From JBCCFW01 sp039029535 (GTDB lineage Bacteria > Acidobacteriota > JBCCFW01): a stretch of 38,296 nt of DNA. The notes under the pieces were generated by a model. It worked only from the letters and a program-made list of their open reading frames with translations, did not search any database and had not been told where the DNA came from. A program made the position numbers and the translations under genes. Shown in pieces: positions 6,795 through 14,796 of this stretch (the first letter of the stretch is position 1; each line of letters opens with the position of its first letter). Location: assembly GCA_039029535.1 (NCBI GenBank), contig JBCCFW010000056.1, positions 1-38,296 of the forward strand. The letters are read 5' to 3'.

Positions 6795-9509
6795 TCAGTG
6801 GTCGTAGCCGGGCGGGTACTCGTCGATCGAGAGATCACCGCACTGGTTCTGGACCCGCAGGTCGAAGAACTGAATCGGCGAGCTCGTGTCGAGATCGTCG
6901 AAGGATCGCGCGACGTCGCCAGCCGGGTTGACCTGCTGGAAGATCGCCGTCGGTGAGCCCAAGGCCTTGAAGAGCACGTAGCTCTCGGTGGGCAGCAACG
7001 GTCGGGCAGCGACCCAGCTCATCGTGACCTGCTCGCCGACGTTGCTCGCGCGGAGTGTGTTGAAGACCTCGTTCGGCGTGCCCGGTGACTCGGCGTCCAT
7101 GACTGCCTCGAGGCAGAGCCGCGTCGCGAGACCACCGTAGTGGACGCCTTGCGGCGTGCAGGTGGATCGCTGAGAGTCCTCGGCCTCGATGACGTAGTAG
7201 TAGGTGCCGGAGCCATCGACGTCGTCGTCGAAGAGCTGAAGGAACGGATAGCCCGTCTTGAGCGGCGGCTGCAGGAGCGCGTCGTCGCAGCTCACGGTGC
7301 TGCGATAGATGTTGTACGCCCCCGTGCCGGCATCGGAGCGGAAGGTCGCGGGCCACCACTGGAGGTCGACACCGATGTTGCACGGGGAGATGTCGATGGC
7401 ATCGACCGTGTCGAAGACCGGCGGCAGCTCGACGAGCACCGTGGCGGTGTCCTCGTAGGCGCAGTCGGCGACGCCCATGCAGTCGACCGTGACCGTGTAG
7501 GTCGTCGTCGCGGTCGGCGCGACGTCGATGACCGGATCGGTGCCAACGACCATCCCGCTGCCGTCACGCCACTCGTAGGTGATCTCGGTGGCGCAGCCGA
7601 GCAGCGACAGGCTGCGGGCGTCGAGGGTGGCGAGACCCGCTTCGCAGATCGTCACGTCGGGCGGCGGGCCGCTGACCGCGGGCCGACACTCGATGGCGCT
7701 GCACTCGATGTCGGTGAGGATGCGGACGACCGCTTCCGCCTCGGTCATGTTGCCGGCCTCGTCGGTGGCCGCGAAGGTGTAGGTGTACTCGCCCGGAGCG
7801 ATGAACTGCACCTCGCAGGGAAGACCGACGCAGGGCGGAGCACCGGGAGACGTGCCGACGAGGTTGGCCGTCGTCGTGCCGCAAGCGTCGAGAGCCAGCG
7901 CACCGATCTCCACGCAGTCACCGGGACAGGCCTGGATGAAGGTGCCCGTGCCGGTGCCCGGCGTGAAGTCGCCGCAGTCGACCGCGTCGTCGCTGGTGAA
8001 GAGGACGACCGAACGCAGGAACGACTCGCCCGGAGCGATGGTCATGGCGTTGGCGAGCTCGTGACCGTAGGAGAACAGCACCGCGGAGTCGGAGTCGGGC
8101 CCCGCGGCCCCTTCGGCGACCACGTAGTTCCAGGCCGAGCCACGCAGCGCACTCCACCGGCCATAGACCAGGCGGTCCGGCGTGCCCGTGCCGGGGAAGC
8201 CGACGAGCTCGGTCGTGCTGTTGAAGTTGCCGAAGATCGGCGTGCCGGTGTTGTTCTGGATGCGGTAGAAGTCGAGCGTCTCCGCCGGTGTCAGGAGATG
8301 CTCGGTGGTCCACTGCTCGACGACCTCCGGCGGCTGGCAGCTCACCGAGGCGAAGATCGGACCGTCGTCGCTGGCATTCTGGTAGTCGATCTGCCAGCGC
8401 ACGCCAGCGCTGATCGTCCTCATGGAGCCCGGGTCGTTCGCGATGCCGAGGCTCATCCGGATCCCGGAGTTCTCCGGCGTCGTTCCGAACGCGACCATCT
8501 CCTCACGAAGAACGAGGTTGATCCCGTCGGCGGGGCTCACCGTCCACTCGGCCTCGAGACCGATGCTGTTGGGCTCAGCCGCGGTGTCGGGAGGATCGAA
8601 GACGCAGACCGCGGCACCCATGGGATCGTTGAAGAACGTTCCCGTGTCGTGGATGTACCAGCCGGCGTCGGAGGTCGTGGAGCCACCGCCGGCGCCACCG
8701 AAGATGACGTTCTGCATGGCACCCGACGAGACCGTGACCGGATGGAGGGCGCCGGTGCGGGCGGTGAAGGAGCCGTCGTTGCAGTTGATGAAGACGTCGT
8801 AGAACGGATGGATCGCCTCGGCGGTGCCGGTGGTGCAAGGCGAGCCGCATCCCAGCGCCATCGGGATGTCGGGAGGATCGAGCTCCGAGAGACGCTCTTC
8901 GGCGAGCTCGGCCTCACGGGCGTCGACGCGTCGCTTCTCCTCGAGGTAGTCGAGGTCGGCGATCTCGCCCTCCCCATCCGCTTCGAGGCCGTGCTGCCGG
9001 GGGCCGTGATCGACCCGGGCCGGACCGTTCAGCGAAGTCTCACCCGTCGGCAGGCCGAGGCCGGGCGGCCTCGCCAGCAGGCGACTGCACTCCATGAGGA
9101 AGGCGTCGACGACGATGTCGGGCCCGAGTCGATCCTCGACCGTCACGACGAAGGAGTCGCCGACGGAGCCGCACGCGTTGGTCACCAGCGCGGTCACGGT
9201 GAAGTTGCCCGTGCCGATGAGCGTGCTCGAGAAGCTGATCGAGTTGACGTCGGACGCGACCGTCCCGAAGGGCGGGAAGGCGCTGCCTCCTGGCGGCGCG
9301 ATCACCGACCACGTCAGGTCGAACGGACCCGTGCCGTCGAGGTCGAGCGTGAGGTTGGCGGGCTCGGAGCAGTCAGTGGTGCTGACGCCGAGCATGGTTG
9401 GAAAGAAGTCGACGGTGGCAGGCTCCACGCAGCCTCCCCAGGTCCGCGTGGTAGCCAGCACCAGGACGACGGCCGCGTACAGGACGGTCCGATGGCGATG
9501 GAGCGACAT
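6795..9509 (-). CDS. Large secreted multidomain protein with Ig/PKD-like and FN3-like repeats
   Basis: The 904-residue product starts at ATG 9509, preceded on its strand by GGAGG at a proper distance; an ATG further out at 9641 would bury the signal peptide. The signal peptide spans about 1-25. An Ig/PKD-like domain (30-125, ending VVTVEDRLGP) is followed by a charged, possibly coiled linker (about 175-212, YLEEKRRVDAREAEL). A long beta-rich region (about 220-540) with several Cys pairs comes next. Then there is an HYR-like domain (YTYTFAATDEAGN), a PKD-like domain (ATTTYTVTV), and two FN3-like modules with YYYVIEAED and TESYVLFKA phrases. No C-terminal sorting signal or membrane anchor is visible; it ends in YPPGYDH. 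It is presumably an extracellular adhesin or structural protein, and I see no catalytic motif. Confidence 0.85.
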   Translation of the reverse strand: MSLHRHRTVLYAAVVLVLATTRTWGGCVEPATVDFFPTMLGVSTTDCSEPANLTLDLDGTGPFDLTWSVIAPPGGSAFPPFGTVASDVNSISFSSTLIGTGNFTVTALVTNACGSVGDSFVVTVEDRLGPDIVVDAFLMECSRLLARPPGLGLPTGETSLNGPARVDHGPRQHGLEADGEGEIADLDYLEEKRRVDAREAELAEERLSELDPPDIPMALGCGSPCTTGTAEAIHPFYDVFINCNDGSFTARTGALHPVTVSSGAMQNVIFGGAGGGSTTSDAGWYIHDTGTFFNDPMGAAVCVFDPPDTAAEPNSIGLEAEWTVSPADGINLVLREEMVAFGTTPENSGIRMSLGIANDPGSMRTISAGVRWQIDYQNASDDGPIFASVSCQPPEVVEQWTTEHLLTPAETLDFYRIQNNTGTPIFGNFNSTTELVGFPGTGTPDRLVYGRWSALRGSAWNYVVAEGAAGPDSDSAVLFSYGHELANAMTIAPGESFLRSVVLFTSDDAVDCGDFTPGTGTGTFIQACPGDCVEIGALALDACGTTTANLVGTSPGAPPCVGLPCEVQFIAPGEYTYTFAATDEAGNMTEAEAVVRILTDIECSAIECRPAVSGPPPDVTICEAGLATLDARSLSLLGCATEITYEWRDGSGMVVGTDPVIDVAPTATTTYTVTVDCMGVADCAYEDTATVLVELPPVFDTVDAIDISPCNIGVDLQWWPATFRSDAGTGAYNIYRSTVSCDDALLQPPLKTGYPFLQLFDDDVDGSGTYYYVIEAEDSQRSTCTPQGVHYGGLATRLCLEAVMDAESPGTPNEVFNTLRASNVGEQVTMSWVAARPLLPTESYVLFKALGSPTAIFQQVNPAGDVARSFDDLDTSSPIQFFDLRVQNQCGDLSIDEYPPGYDH

Positions 9510-9596
9510 GAGGTCCTCCGTCCAGGTAATTCTGGCTTGACTGCCTGAATGTCGTGGATTTCGCGAGCCGAAGCAACTCCCTTGCGAGTCCCCGTG

Positions 9597-9616
9597 TTTT
9601 CTAATGCGATAGAAAA
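9597..9616. promoter_or_regulatory. AT-rich inverted repeat between divergent genes
   Basis: TTTTCTA at 9597-9603 and TAGAAAA at 9610-9616 form a perfect 7-bp inverted repeat around ATGCGA. It is strikingly AT-rich for this DNA and lies in the 292-bp gap between the divergent genes starting at 9509 and 9802. It is followed directly by TTGACA (9617-9622), which matches a -35 box for the rightward gene, although no good -10 box is spaced from it. A dimeric repressor site or a promoter region is plausible. The rest of 9510-9801 holds only a weak GTGCTC/GAGCAC stem at 9729-9748. Confidence 0.4.
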
Positions 9617-9801
9617 TTGACATGGTGGTCGAGTGCATCACTCGGTGTCACTGAATGGACCGCAGGGGTGCCTGGCGCCGTCCCATTTCGTCTCGAAAAT
9701 CCGTTCCGTCGAGGGGCCGACCCTTGCGGTGCTCGTGAGCCGGAGCACATGCTCGCGGCCCTTCGACACCGTGCGAACGGTTCTCGCGGAGAGCTCCGGT
9801 C

Positions 9802-10704
9802 ATGTCTCGATCCGGCCCTGGCGTTCACGAGCACTCGGGTGCCCTCGGTCTCGCCCCCGTGCTCCTTCCGACGGCCGGCCTCGTCGCGGCCTTCGTGCTC
9901 GCGGTGGTCTACGCCTACATCTGCGTGTACTCGCCGGTGGCCGGCTACATCTCGCTGCTGTTCGTGCTCGGCTTCGCGCTGGGCCTGGCGGTGGTGGTGG
10001 CCACGTTGGCGAAGCTCGGGAAGTGTCGCAACCGTGGCTTCCTCGCGCTGAGCGGTCTCGGCCTGGGGCTGTTCGCGCTCTACTGCTCGTGGGCGGTCTT
10101 CGTCTACGCGCTCCTCGGCAAGATGGACCTGGTGGCCGACGAGGTCACCATGGTCGACAGCCTGCTGGCGCCCGGGAGCACTTGGGAGGTCATGAAGAGC
10201 CTCGCCGTCGAAGGTTGGTACAGCGTCTTCGGCTTCACGCCGTCGGGCTTCGTGCTCTGGCTGTTCTGGGCCATCGAAGCCTTCCTCATCGTGGTCATCC
10301 CAGCGCTGACCGGGCTTGGTGCGATCTCCGACGAGGTCTTCTGCGAGCCTTGCCGGTGCTGGTGCGATCGAATGAAAGGCACCGTGCGACTCGCGCCGCC
10401 GGAGGCTGAGGGCTTCATCGAGTCCCTCACGCCGGAGAACCTTCGACCGTTGACGCAGTTGGCGCCCGTGCCCGAGACGGCGACTCCCCAGCTCCGGGTG
10501 GATACCTGGCGCTGTGGCGAGTGCTCCGACACGGCGGCCGTTCGACTCGTGTCGTGCACGACCGAAGCCGACGAGGACGGCAAGGTCGAGGAGAAGGACG
10601 ACGAGCTGACCCCCATCTGGACCGTGGCGCCCTCGACCCTCGACACCCTGGCTCTTCACGCCCAGACCCCTCCGCAGCCCATGCCGATGGCGCCGCCGGC
10701 CTAG
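9802..10704 (+). CDS. Four-TM membrane protein with Cys-rich C-terminal domain, unknown
   Basis: The product of 300 residues has four predicted membrane helices at about 20-43, 46-70, 80-105 and 147-172. A soluble domain of about 125 residues follows with two cysteine groups: FCEPCRCWCD (Cys181/184/186/188) and WRCGEC (Cys238/241), plus Cys252. Such clusters could bind zinc or an Fe-S centre, but no known family motif is evident. A charged stretch rich in Glu and Asp at about 255-270 and a Pro-rich tail close the protein. ATG 9802 is the start. It is the first of a rightward series and ends 9 bp before the MmcQ/YjbR gene. I do not recognise a family or infer a role. Confidence 0.75.
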   Translation: MSRSGPGVHEHSGALGLAPVLLPTAGLVAAFVLAVVYAYICVYSPVAGYISLLFVLGFALGLAVVVATLAKLGKCRNRGFLALSGLGLGLFALYCSWAVFVYALLGKMDLVADEVTMVDSLLAPGSTWEVMKSLAVEGWYSVFGFTPSGFVLWLFWAIEAFLIVVIPALTGLGAISDEVFCEPCRCWCDRMKGTVRLAPPEAEGFIESLTPENLRPLTQLAPVPETATPQLRVDTWRCGECSDTAAVRLVSCTTEADEDGKVEEKDDELTPIWTVAPSTLDTLALHAQTPPQPMPMAPPA

Positions 10705-10713
10705 TCCCCATTC

Positions 10714-11082
10714 ATGACCCACCCTCTCCATGTTGCCAACCAGCGTCATCTCGATCGCGTGCGCAAGACCTGCCTGGCGTACCCGGAGGTGGTGGAGGTC
10801 GTTCAGTTCGGCGCGCCCTGGTTCAAGGCGGGCAAGAAGGCCTTCTGCATCTACGGTGCGGAGGAGCGTCGGTCGGGCGCCTGCTTCAACCTGACGCCCG
10901 AGCATCAGTCGGTGCTCATCGAAGACGAGCGCTTCAGCAAGACGCACTACGTGGGTCAGCACGGCTGGACGACCATGGTCTTCAGCGGTCGTGTCGAGTG
11001 GTCGCTGGTCGAAGAGCTCATCGACCAGGCCTATCGCAAGGTCGCTCTCAAGAGGATGCTGAAGCAGCTCGACGACGCTTGA
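10714..11082 (+). CDS. MmcQ/YjbR family protein
   Basis: The 122-residue protein fits the MmcQ/YjbR family (CyaY-like fold), often labelled DNA-binding although the molecular role is poorly known. Supporting sequence includes the early 'CLAYPEVVEVVQFGAPWFKAGKKAF' pattern, here about residues 20-45, and the later HGWTTMVFSGRVEW segment. The C-terminal helix 'LVEELIDQAYRKVALKRMLKQL' is also typical. Length matches the family. Start is the ATG 10714, in the family position. It sits 9 bp after the Cys-rich membrane protein gene and 45 bp before the next gene, so it could be cotranscribed with them, but nothing suggests a shared function. Confidence 0.85.
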   Translation: MTHPLHVANQRHLDRVRKTCLAYPEVVEVVQFGAPWFKAGKKAFCIYGAEERRSGACFNLTPEHQSVLIEDERFSKTHYVGQHGWTTMVFSGRVEWSLVEELIDQAYRKVALKRMLKQLDDA

Positions 11083-11127
11083 CTGACGCCTCTTCGACGC
11101 GGATGATCCCGTCGCAAGAGGAGCGGC

Positions 11128-11889
11128 ATGGACGAACCGAAGCAAGGCAGCCTGCGACCCGTCACCGCGGTCGCGCTCGCCGGCACGGTCGTGCTTCTCT
11201 GGACCGCGTCACTCGTCTTCGTTCCGAAGATCATGGGTCAGCCCGAGGGAGCCGGGACCTTCGGCGACATGTTCGGCGCGGTCAACGCGCTCTTCTCGGG
11301 GTTGGCCTTCGCCGGGCTGATCTACACCATCCTGCTCCAGCGTCAGGAGCTCGAGTTCCAGCGTCTCGAGCTGGGCGCCACGCGGGCCGAGTTCGCGCGG
11401 CAGACGGAGCAGTTCGAGCAGCAGTCCGAGTCGATGAAGCAGTCGTCGCAGCACGAGGTGCTGGTCGACACGCTCACGCGTTACAGCACGCCCGAGATGC
11501 TCAACGCCGTCCGTGCGCTCTGGCGTTTTCACCGTCAGCATCTCGTCGACCTGGTGCCGGCCTACATGACGCGACTCGATCAAGACGACGAGCGCATCGA
11601 GAACGAGGCCGGTCTCGATCCCATCGAGCTCGAGCGAACGACCTTGCACTACAAGCGTCGGCTGGTGAGCAAGTTCTTCGTCTTGCTCTCGGGGCTGCGT
11701 GAGATCGGCGCTCTTCCCGACGACCTGCTCTACGCGTACTTCCCCGAGCAAGACCTCCGCATCATCCCCGACGTGCTCAGCCCCATCGATCGCGCCCTGG
11801 CCGAGCGCTACGGACAAGACGGCGAGGTCCCACCCGACATCCTCCGGATGGAGCGTCTCCACTCGGACTCACCCGCGGCTCGCTCGTGA
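11128..11889 (+). CDS. Two-TM protein with coiled coil, uncharacterised
   Basis: The 253-residue product starts at ATG 11128 behind an AAGAGGAG ribosome site. Two membrane helices (about 12-32 and 50-68) are separated by 'GTFGDMFGAVNALFSGLAFAGLIYTILLQRQELEFQRLEL'-type sequence, which begins near residue 43. This module recurs at the N-terminus of many uncharacterised bacterial membrane proteins. It is followed by a Gln/Glu-rich coiled coil (about 68-110) and a helical cytoplasmic domain of about 140 residues. No enzymatic motif is seen. Its last codons overlap the start of the HAD phosphatase gene (GTGA at 11886), indicating translational coupling. It could be a signalling or stress-related membrane protein, but that is a guess. 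Confidence 0.75.
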   Translation: MDEPKQGSLRPVTAVALAGTVVLLWTASLVFVPKIMGQPEGAGTFGDMFGAVNALFSGLAFAGLIYTILLQRQELEFQRLELGATRAEFARQTEQFEQQSESMKQSSQHEVLVDTLTRYSTPEMLNAVRALWRFHRQHLVDLVPAYMTRLDQDDERIENEAGLDPIELERTTLHYKRRLVSKFFVLLSGLREIGALPDDLLYAYFPEQDLRIIPDVLSPIDRALAERYGQDGEVPPDILRMERLHSDSPAARS

Positions 11890-12548
11890 GTCTCGACCAC
11901 GTGCGGACCGTCGTCTTCGACCTCGACGGGACGCTCGCAGATCCCGGAGACGGCATCACCCGCTCCCTCGCTCACGCCCTGACCGAGCACGGTCGACAGC
12001 CGCCGTCGTCAGAAGAGCTCGCCACCTGGATCGGGCATCCCCTCGTCGACGTGTTCCGCGCCTGCGGTGCAGGCGACGACGAGCTCGACGCGCACGTCGC
12101 CAGCTATCGAGAGCGCTACGGCAGCACCGGCCTCTACGAGAGCCGTGCTTTCGACGGCATCCCCGAGCTGCTCGATCGGCTTCGGCAAGAAGGTCGTCGT
12201 CTCCTGGTCGCCAGCGCCAAGCCGCGGGTCTACGTGCTGCAGATCCTCGAGCTCCTCGAGCTGGCAGCTCCCTTCTCGGTGGTGCACGGCTCCGAGCTCG
12301 ACGGACGTCGTGCCGACAAGCGCGAGCTGCTCGCTCACGTCGCGGCGGTCGAAAGCGTGGACGCCGCGACCACGGCGATGGTCGGCGATCGGGATCTCGA
12401 TCTTCTCGGTGCGCGGCATGTCGGCTGGGCCGGGGTGGGCGTGCTCTGGGGTCACGGGACGAGGGAGGAGCTCGAGGCCGGAGACCCCGACCTTCTCGTG
12501 ACGACGCCGGCCGCGCTCGGTCGGGCGTTGCTGGACGAGACGGACTGA
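11886..12548 (+). CDS. HAD-superfamily phosphatase, phosphoglycolate phosphatase-like
   Basis: The 220-residue enzyme carries all four HAD motifs. Motif I is FDLDGTLAD with nucleophile Asp12 and acid/base Asp14, motif II is LLVASAK with Ser110, motif III Lys is probably Lys145, and motif IV is MVGDRDLD with Asp168 and Asp172. The helical cap between about 17 and 90 is of the subclass I type seen in phosphoglycolate phosphatase and pyrophosphatase PpaX. It should hydrolyse a small phosphomonoester in the cytoplasm; the substrate cannot be read from sequence. GTG 11886 overlaps the preceding stop by 4 nt and keeps the DxDGT motif at the normal distance from the N-terminus. Confidence 0.88.
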   Translation: MSLDHVRTVVFDLDGTLADPGDGITRSLAHALTEHGRQPPSSEELATWIGHPLVDVFRACGAGDDELDAHVASYRERYGSTGLYESRAFDGIPELLDRLRQEGRRLLVASAKPRVYVLQILELLELAAPFSVVHGSELDGRRADKRELLAHVAAVESVDAATTAMVGDRDLDLLGARHVGWAGVGVLWGHGTREELEAGDPDLLVTTPAALGRALLDETD

Positions 12549-12588
12549 GGTCGTTGCGACGATTCGCGATCTTCTGACGGTCGAGCCG

Positions 12589-12616
12589 TTGACTTTGCCG
12601 AGCGACTGCCTAGTTT
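12589..12616 (+). promoter_or_regulatory. Candidate sigma-70-type promoter for the DUF4259 gene
   Basis: TTGACT at 12589-12594 and TAGTTT at 12611-12616 are separated by 16 nt and lie about 50 nt before the ATG at 12665. They are the best -35/-10 pair I see in the window. Related CTA-rich strings occur upstream of other gene starts. Confidence 0.4.
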
Positions 12617-12664
12617 CCGTGCATTGGGATACGTGGGGATCGCGCACGGGATGAGGTTTGCGGC

Positions 12665-13075
12665 ATGGGTTCCTGGGGCCTCGGTGCCTTCGAGAACGAC
12701 ACGGCCCTCGATTGGGCACATGAGCTGGAGACGGTGGATGACGTTGCGCTGCTGAAGGACACCTTCGAGGGCGTGCTGGCGTTGGGCGCCGACTATCTCG
12801 ACGCCGACCTGGCTCAGGAGGGGCTGGCGGCTTGCGAGGTCGTCGCGAGGCTCAAGGGCCAGTGGGGCGAGCGCAGCGAGGCCACGCAGGTCGTCGACAC
12901 CTGGATCGACACCCAGCGTCGCAAGCCGGCGACCACGCTCGTCAACAAGGCCCTGGCGGTCATCGACCGCATCACGGCGCCTCCCTGTGAGCTGCTCGAG
13001 GAGTGGGACGAGCAGGGATCGCTCCAGGACTGGATCGACGGCGTGGAGGAGCTGCGAGCGCGCATCGCGAGATGA
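12665..13075 (+). CDS. DUF4259 domain-containing protein
   Basis: The product of 136 residues begins 'MGSWGLGAFENDTALDWAHEL', close to the invariant opening (MGxWGxGxFENDxAxDW) of DUF4259 proteins. The rest is a small helical domain of the usual family size (about 130 aa), with an ...LVNKALAVIDRI... helix and an EEWDEQGSLQDWIDGVEELRARI end. It is cytoplasmic, with no signal or membrane helix. Function of the family is unknown. It has its own plausible promoter (12589-12616) and stands 54 bp before the ATP-grasp gene. Confidence 0.9.
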   Translation: MGSWGLGAFENDTALDWAHELETVDDVALLKDTFEGVLALGADYLDADLAQEGLAACEVVARLKGQWGERSEATQVVDTWIDTQRRKPATTLVNKALAVIDRITAPPCELLEEWDEQGSLQDWIDGVEELRARIAR

Positions 13076-13076
13076 C

Positions 13077-13118
13077 CTCGGTTCGCTTGCGGCTTGTCTC
13101 TCACCGAGCGCGAAGCGA
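13077..13118 (+). promoter_or_regulatory. Interleaved stems in the ATP-grasp leader (possible switch or attenuator)
   Basis: CTCGGT (13077-13082) can pair with ACCGAG (13103-13108), and TCGCTT (13083-13088) with AAGCGA (13113-13118). The two 6-bp stems interleave in pseudoknot order. They share no bases, but with no linker between the 5' arms they may not form together. They lie between the DUF4259 stop and the ATG at 13130, so they could terminate the upstream message or control the downstream one. Chance pairing in GC-rich DNA is a real alternative. Confidence 0.25.
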
Positions 13119-13129
13119 GACTCGTCGTC

Positions 13130-14002
13130 ATGACGAGCCCCCGCATTGCCATCGCGAGTTGCGACGAGTGGAAGAGCCGGGCCCACGACGACGGGCTGCT
13201 TGCGTCCGCCCTGAAGGAGCGTGGTGCCGAGGTCTCGATCGAGTCCTGGAGCGACGGAAGCATCGACTGGCTCGCCTTCGAGCGTGTCGTCATCCGCTCC
13301 ACCTGGGACTACCACCATCGCGTCGACGAGTTCCGCGCCTGGCTGCGACTGTTCGATGCTGGCCCGAGGCGGCTTCTGAATCCGGCCGCTGCGGTCCTTG
13401 GAAACCTCGACAAGCGTTACCTGCTCGACCTGGCTGCCCAGGGCGTCGCGGTGGTGCCGACGGTCCGGCTCGAGCCGGGTGCGACCGAGGGCCTCGCCGA
13501 GGTTGCAGGAGCGCAAGGTTGGGAAGCCGTCGTCGTCAAGCCGAGCGTGTCGGCCTCGGCCGACGGCACCTGGCGGTGTGACGCCACGCGCTTCGCCGAT
13601 GAGGAAGAGCGCTTCGTGACGCAGCTCCGCGAGCAGGCCCTGCTCGTGCAGCCGTACCTGAAGGAGATCGAGGCAGCGGGGGAGTGGTCGCTCGTGTTTC
13701 TCGGCGGTGAGCTCAGTCACGCGCTGGTCAAGACGCCGGCGTCGGGCGACTTCCGGGTTCAGGAAGAGCACGGTGGTGACCAGCACGTGGTCGAGCCGCC
13801 GGCTGGCTTGGTCGGGGATGCGCGAGAGCTGCTCACGGCGACCGAGGGCAAGGTGGGAGACCGGCTGACCTACGCCCGGGTCGATGGGGTCGAACGCGAC
13901 GGACGCTTGCTGCTCATGGAGCTCGAGATCAACGAGCCCGGCTTGTTCCTGGAGCTCGTGCCCGAGGCGGCCGGGCGTTTCGCGGACGTCATCCTGAGTT
14001 GA
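13130..14002 (+). CDS. ATP-grasp domain ligase-like protein
   Basis: The 290-residue protein belongs to the ATP-grasp superfamily (RimK / prokaryotic glutathione synthetase-like, also resembling DcsG-type enzymes), which form amide or related bonds through an acyl phosphate. Lys95 or Lys96 in NLDKRYLL and Lys137 in VVVKPSVSASADGT fit the nucleotide-binding lysines. 'GEWSLVFLGGELSHAL' (184-199) and 'GDFRVQEEHGG' (206-216) match the family's central strands, and MELEINEP (263-270) gives the magnesium ligands Glu264/Glu266/Asn268. I chose ATG 13130; an in-frame TTG at 13094 adds 12 non-conserved residues. No partner gene reveals the substrate. It converges on the metallo-hydrolase gene. Confidence 0.85.
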   Translation: MTSPRIAIASCDEWKSRAHDDGLLASALKERGAEVSIESWSDGSIDWLAFERVVIRSTWDYHHRVDEFRAWLRLFDAGPRRLLNPAAAVLGNLDKRYLLDLAAQGVAVVPTVRLEPGATEGLAEVAGAQGWEAVVVKPSVSASADGTWRCDATRFADEEERFVTQLREQALLVQPYLKEIEAAGEWSLVFLGGELSHALVKTPASGDFRVQEEHGGDQHVVEPPAGLVGDARELLTATEGKVGDRLTYARVDGVERDGRLLLMELEINEPGLFLELVPEAAGRFADVILS

Positions 14003-14019
14003 GACGCCCCGGCGTCTCA
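14000..14019. terminator. Bidirectional hairpin containing both stop codons of convergent genes
   Basis: TGAGACGCC at 14000-14008 and GGCGTCTCA at 14011-14019 are perfect inverted 9-mers around CC. The first three bases are the TGA stop of the ATP-grasp gene, and the last three are the complement of the TGA stop of the leftward hydrolase gene. The hairpin would form in both transcripts, so it is a likely shared terminator, although neither side has a strong T tract. Confidence 0.65.
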
Positions 14020-14796
14020 GCCGAACAGCGGCCAGTGGAAGTCGCCGGTCGTTCGCTTCTTGAAGTCGGCGAAGCGTTCGCGAACGTCGTCCACCATCGG
14101 CTCGCGATGACCGGGGCAGAGGATCGCGAAGTCTTCCTCGTGCAGGCGATGCACCGCGTCGCGTGACTGGGCGATGTCGACGTTGGTCGGCCGCGCCATG
14201 AGTCGGATCTCGCCGTTGACGACGGCGAGGGCGTCACCGGCGAAGAGGATGGAGCGGCGGTCGTGAACGAAGCTCACGTGACCCGGCGTGTGACCCTGGG
14301 TCACGACCACGCGGAACAGGTCGTCGACGACCTCGCCTTCCTCGACGTGACGGTCGGCCTCGACGGCGCGGGGCAAGGCATCGCCGAGGAGACCCTTGGC
14401 GAGGATGAAGATGCCCCACTCGGGGACGGCGTCGGCGATCCGGTCGCGGAGACCGCCGGGCGCCGTCTGCCGCGTGCAGAACGGGGCGTCGTCGCGGTGG
14501 TAGTAGACCGGCGCTCCCGTCTCGTCTACCAGTGACGCGGCACCCGCGGCGTGGTCGTTGTGCCAGTGCGTGAGGAGGATGCCGCGGAGTGAGTCGAGCG
14601 AGAGGCCCAGCTCCGCATAGGCCCGACGGATGTCGCCTGCTTCGGAGTCACGACCTGCATCGACGAGCCAGGTCGCGTCGCCCTCGCGCACGAGGTAGCT
14701 GCAGGTGAGGTAGGCGGGATGCCGGATGCACCAGACGTCGGGGGCGACCTCGCTGAGGGTGTAGCTGGACATCGACGACACCGGCTCAGTCGTCAT
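14017..14796 (-). CDS. MBL-fold metallo-hydrolase
   Basis: The 259-residue protein has the complete metallo-beta-lactamase metal site: HWHNDH (His77, His79, Asp81, His82), His169 in GHTPGH, Asp188 in FAGDAL and His230 in CPGH. That arrangement is typical of glyoxalase II-like and related hydrolases of this superfamily, which cleave thioesters, phosphodiesters or lactones; the substrate is not evident. There is no signal peptide, so it acts in the cytoplasm. The C-terminal helices and the final FHWPLFG are not diagnostic. ATG 14796 lies 11 bp inside the end of the YkgJ/FliB-like gene, so the two are translationally coupled. An internal ATG at residue 9 is an alternative start. Confidence 0.9.
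   Translation of the reverse strand: MTTEPVSSMSSYTLSEVAPDVWCIRHPAYLTCSYLVREGDATWLVDAGRDSEAGDIRRAYAELGLSLDSLRGILLTHWHNDHAAGAASLVDETGAPVYYHRDDAPFCTRQTAPGGLRDRIADAVPEWGIFILAKGLLGDALPRAVEADRHVEEGEVVDDLFRVVVTQGHTPGHVSFVHDRRSILFAGDALAVVNGEIRLMARPTNVDIAQSRDAVHRLHEEDFAILCPGHREPMVDDVRERFADFKKRTTGDFHWPLFG

Noticed and set aside
7140..9548. Rightward 802-codon open frame opposite the large secreted protein
   Set aside because: No signal or domain, and repetitive charged residues; the leftward frame has a signal peptide, a ribosome site and Ig-like domains.
9617..9622. TTGACA as a complete promoter for the gene at 9802
   Set aside because: No acceptable -10 box lies 16-18 nt downstream, so it is mentioned only with the adjacent palindrome.
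9510..9641. Earlier start of the large secreted protein at 9641
   Set aside because: It would bury the signal peptide; ATG 9509 has a good ribosome site.
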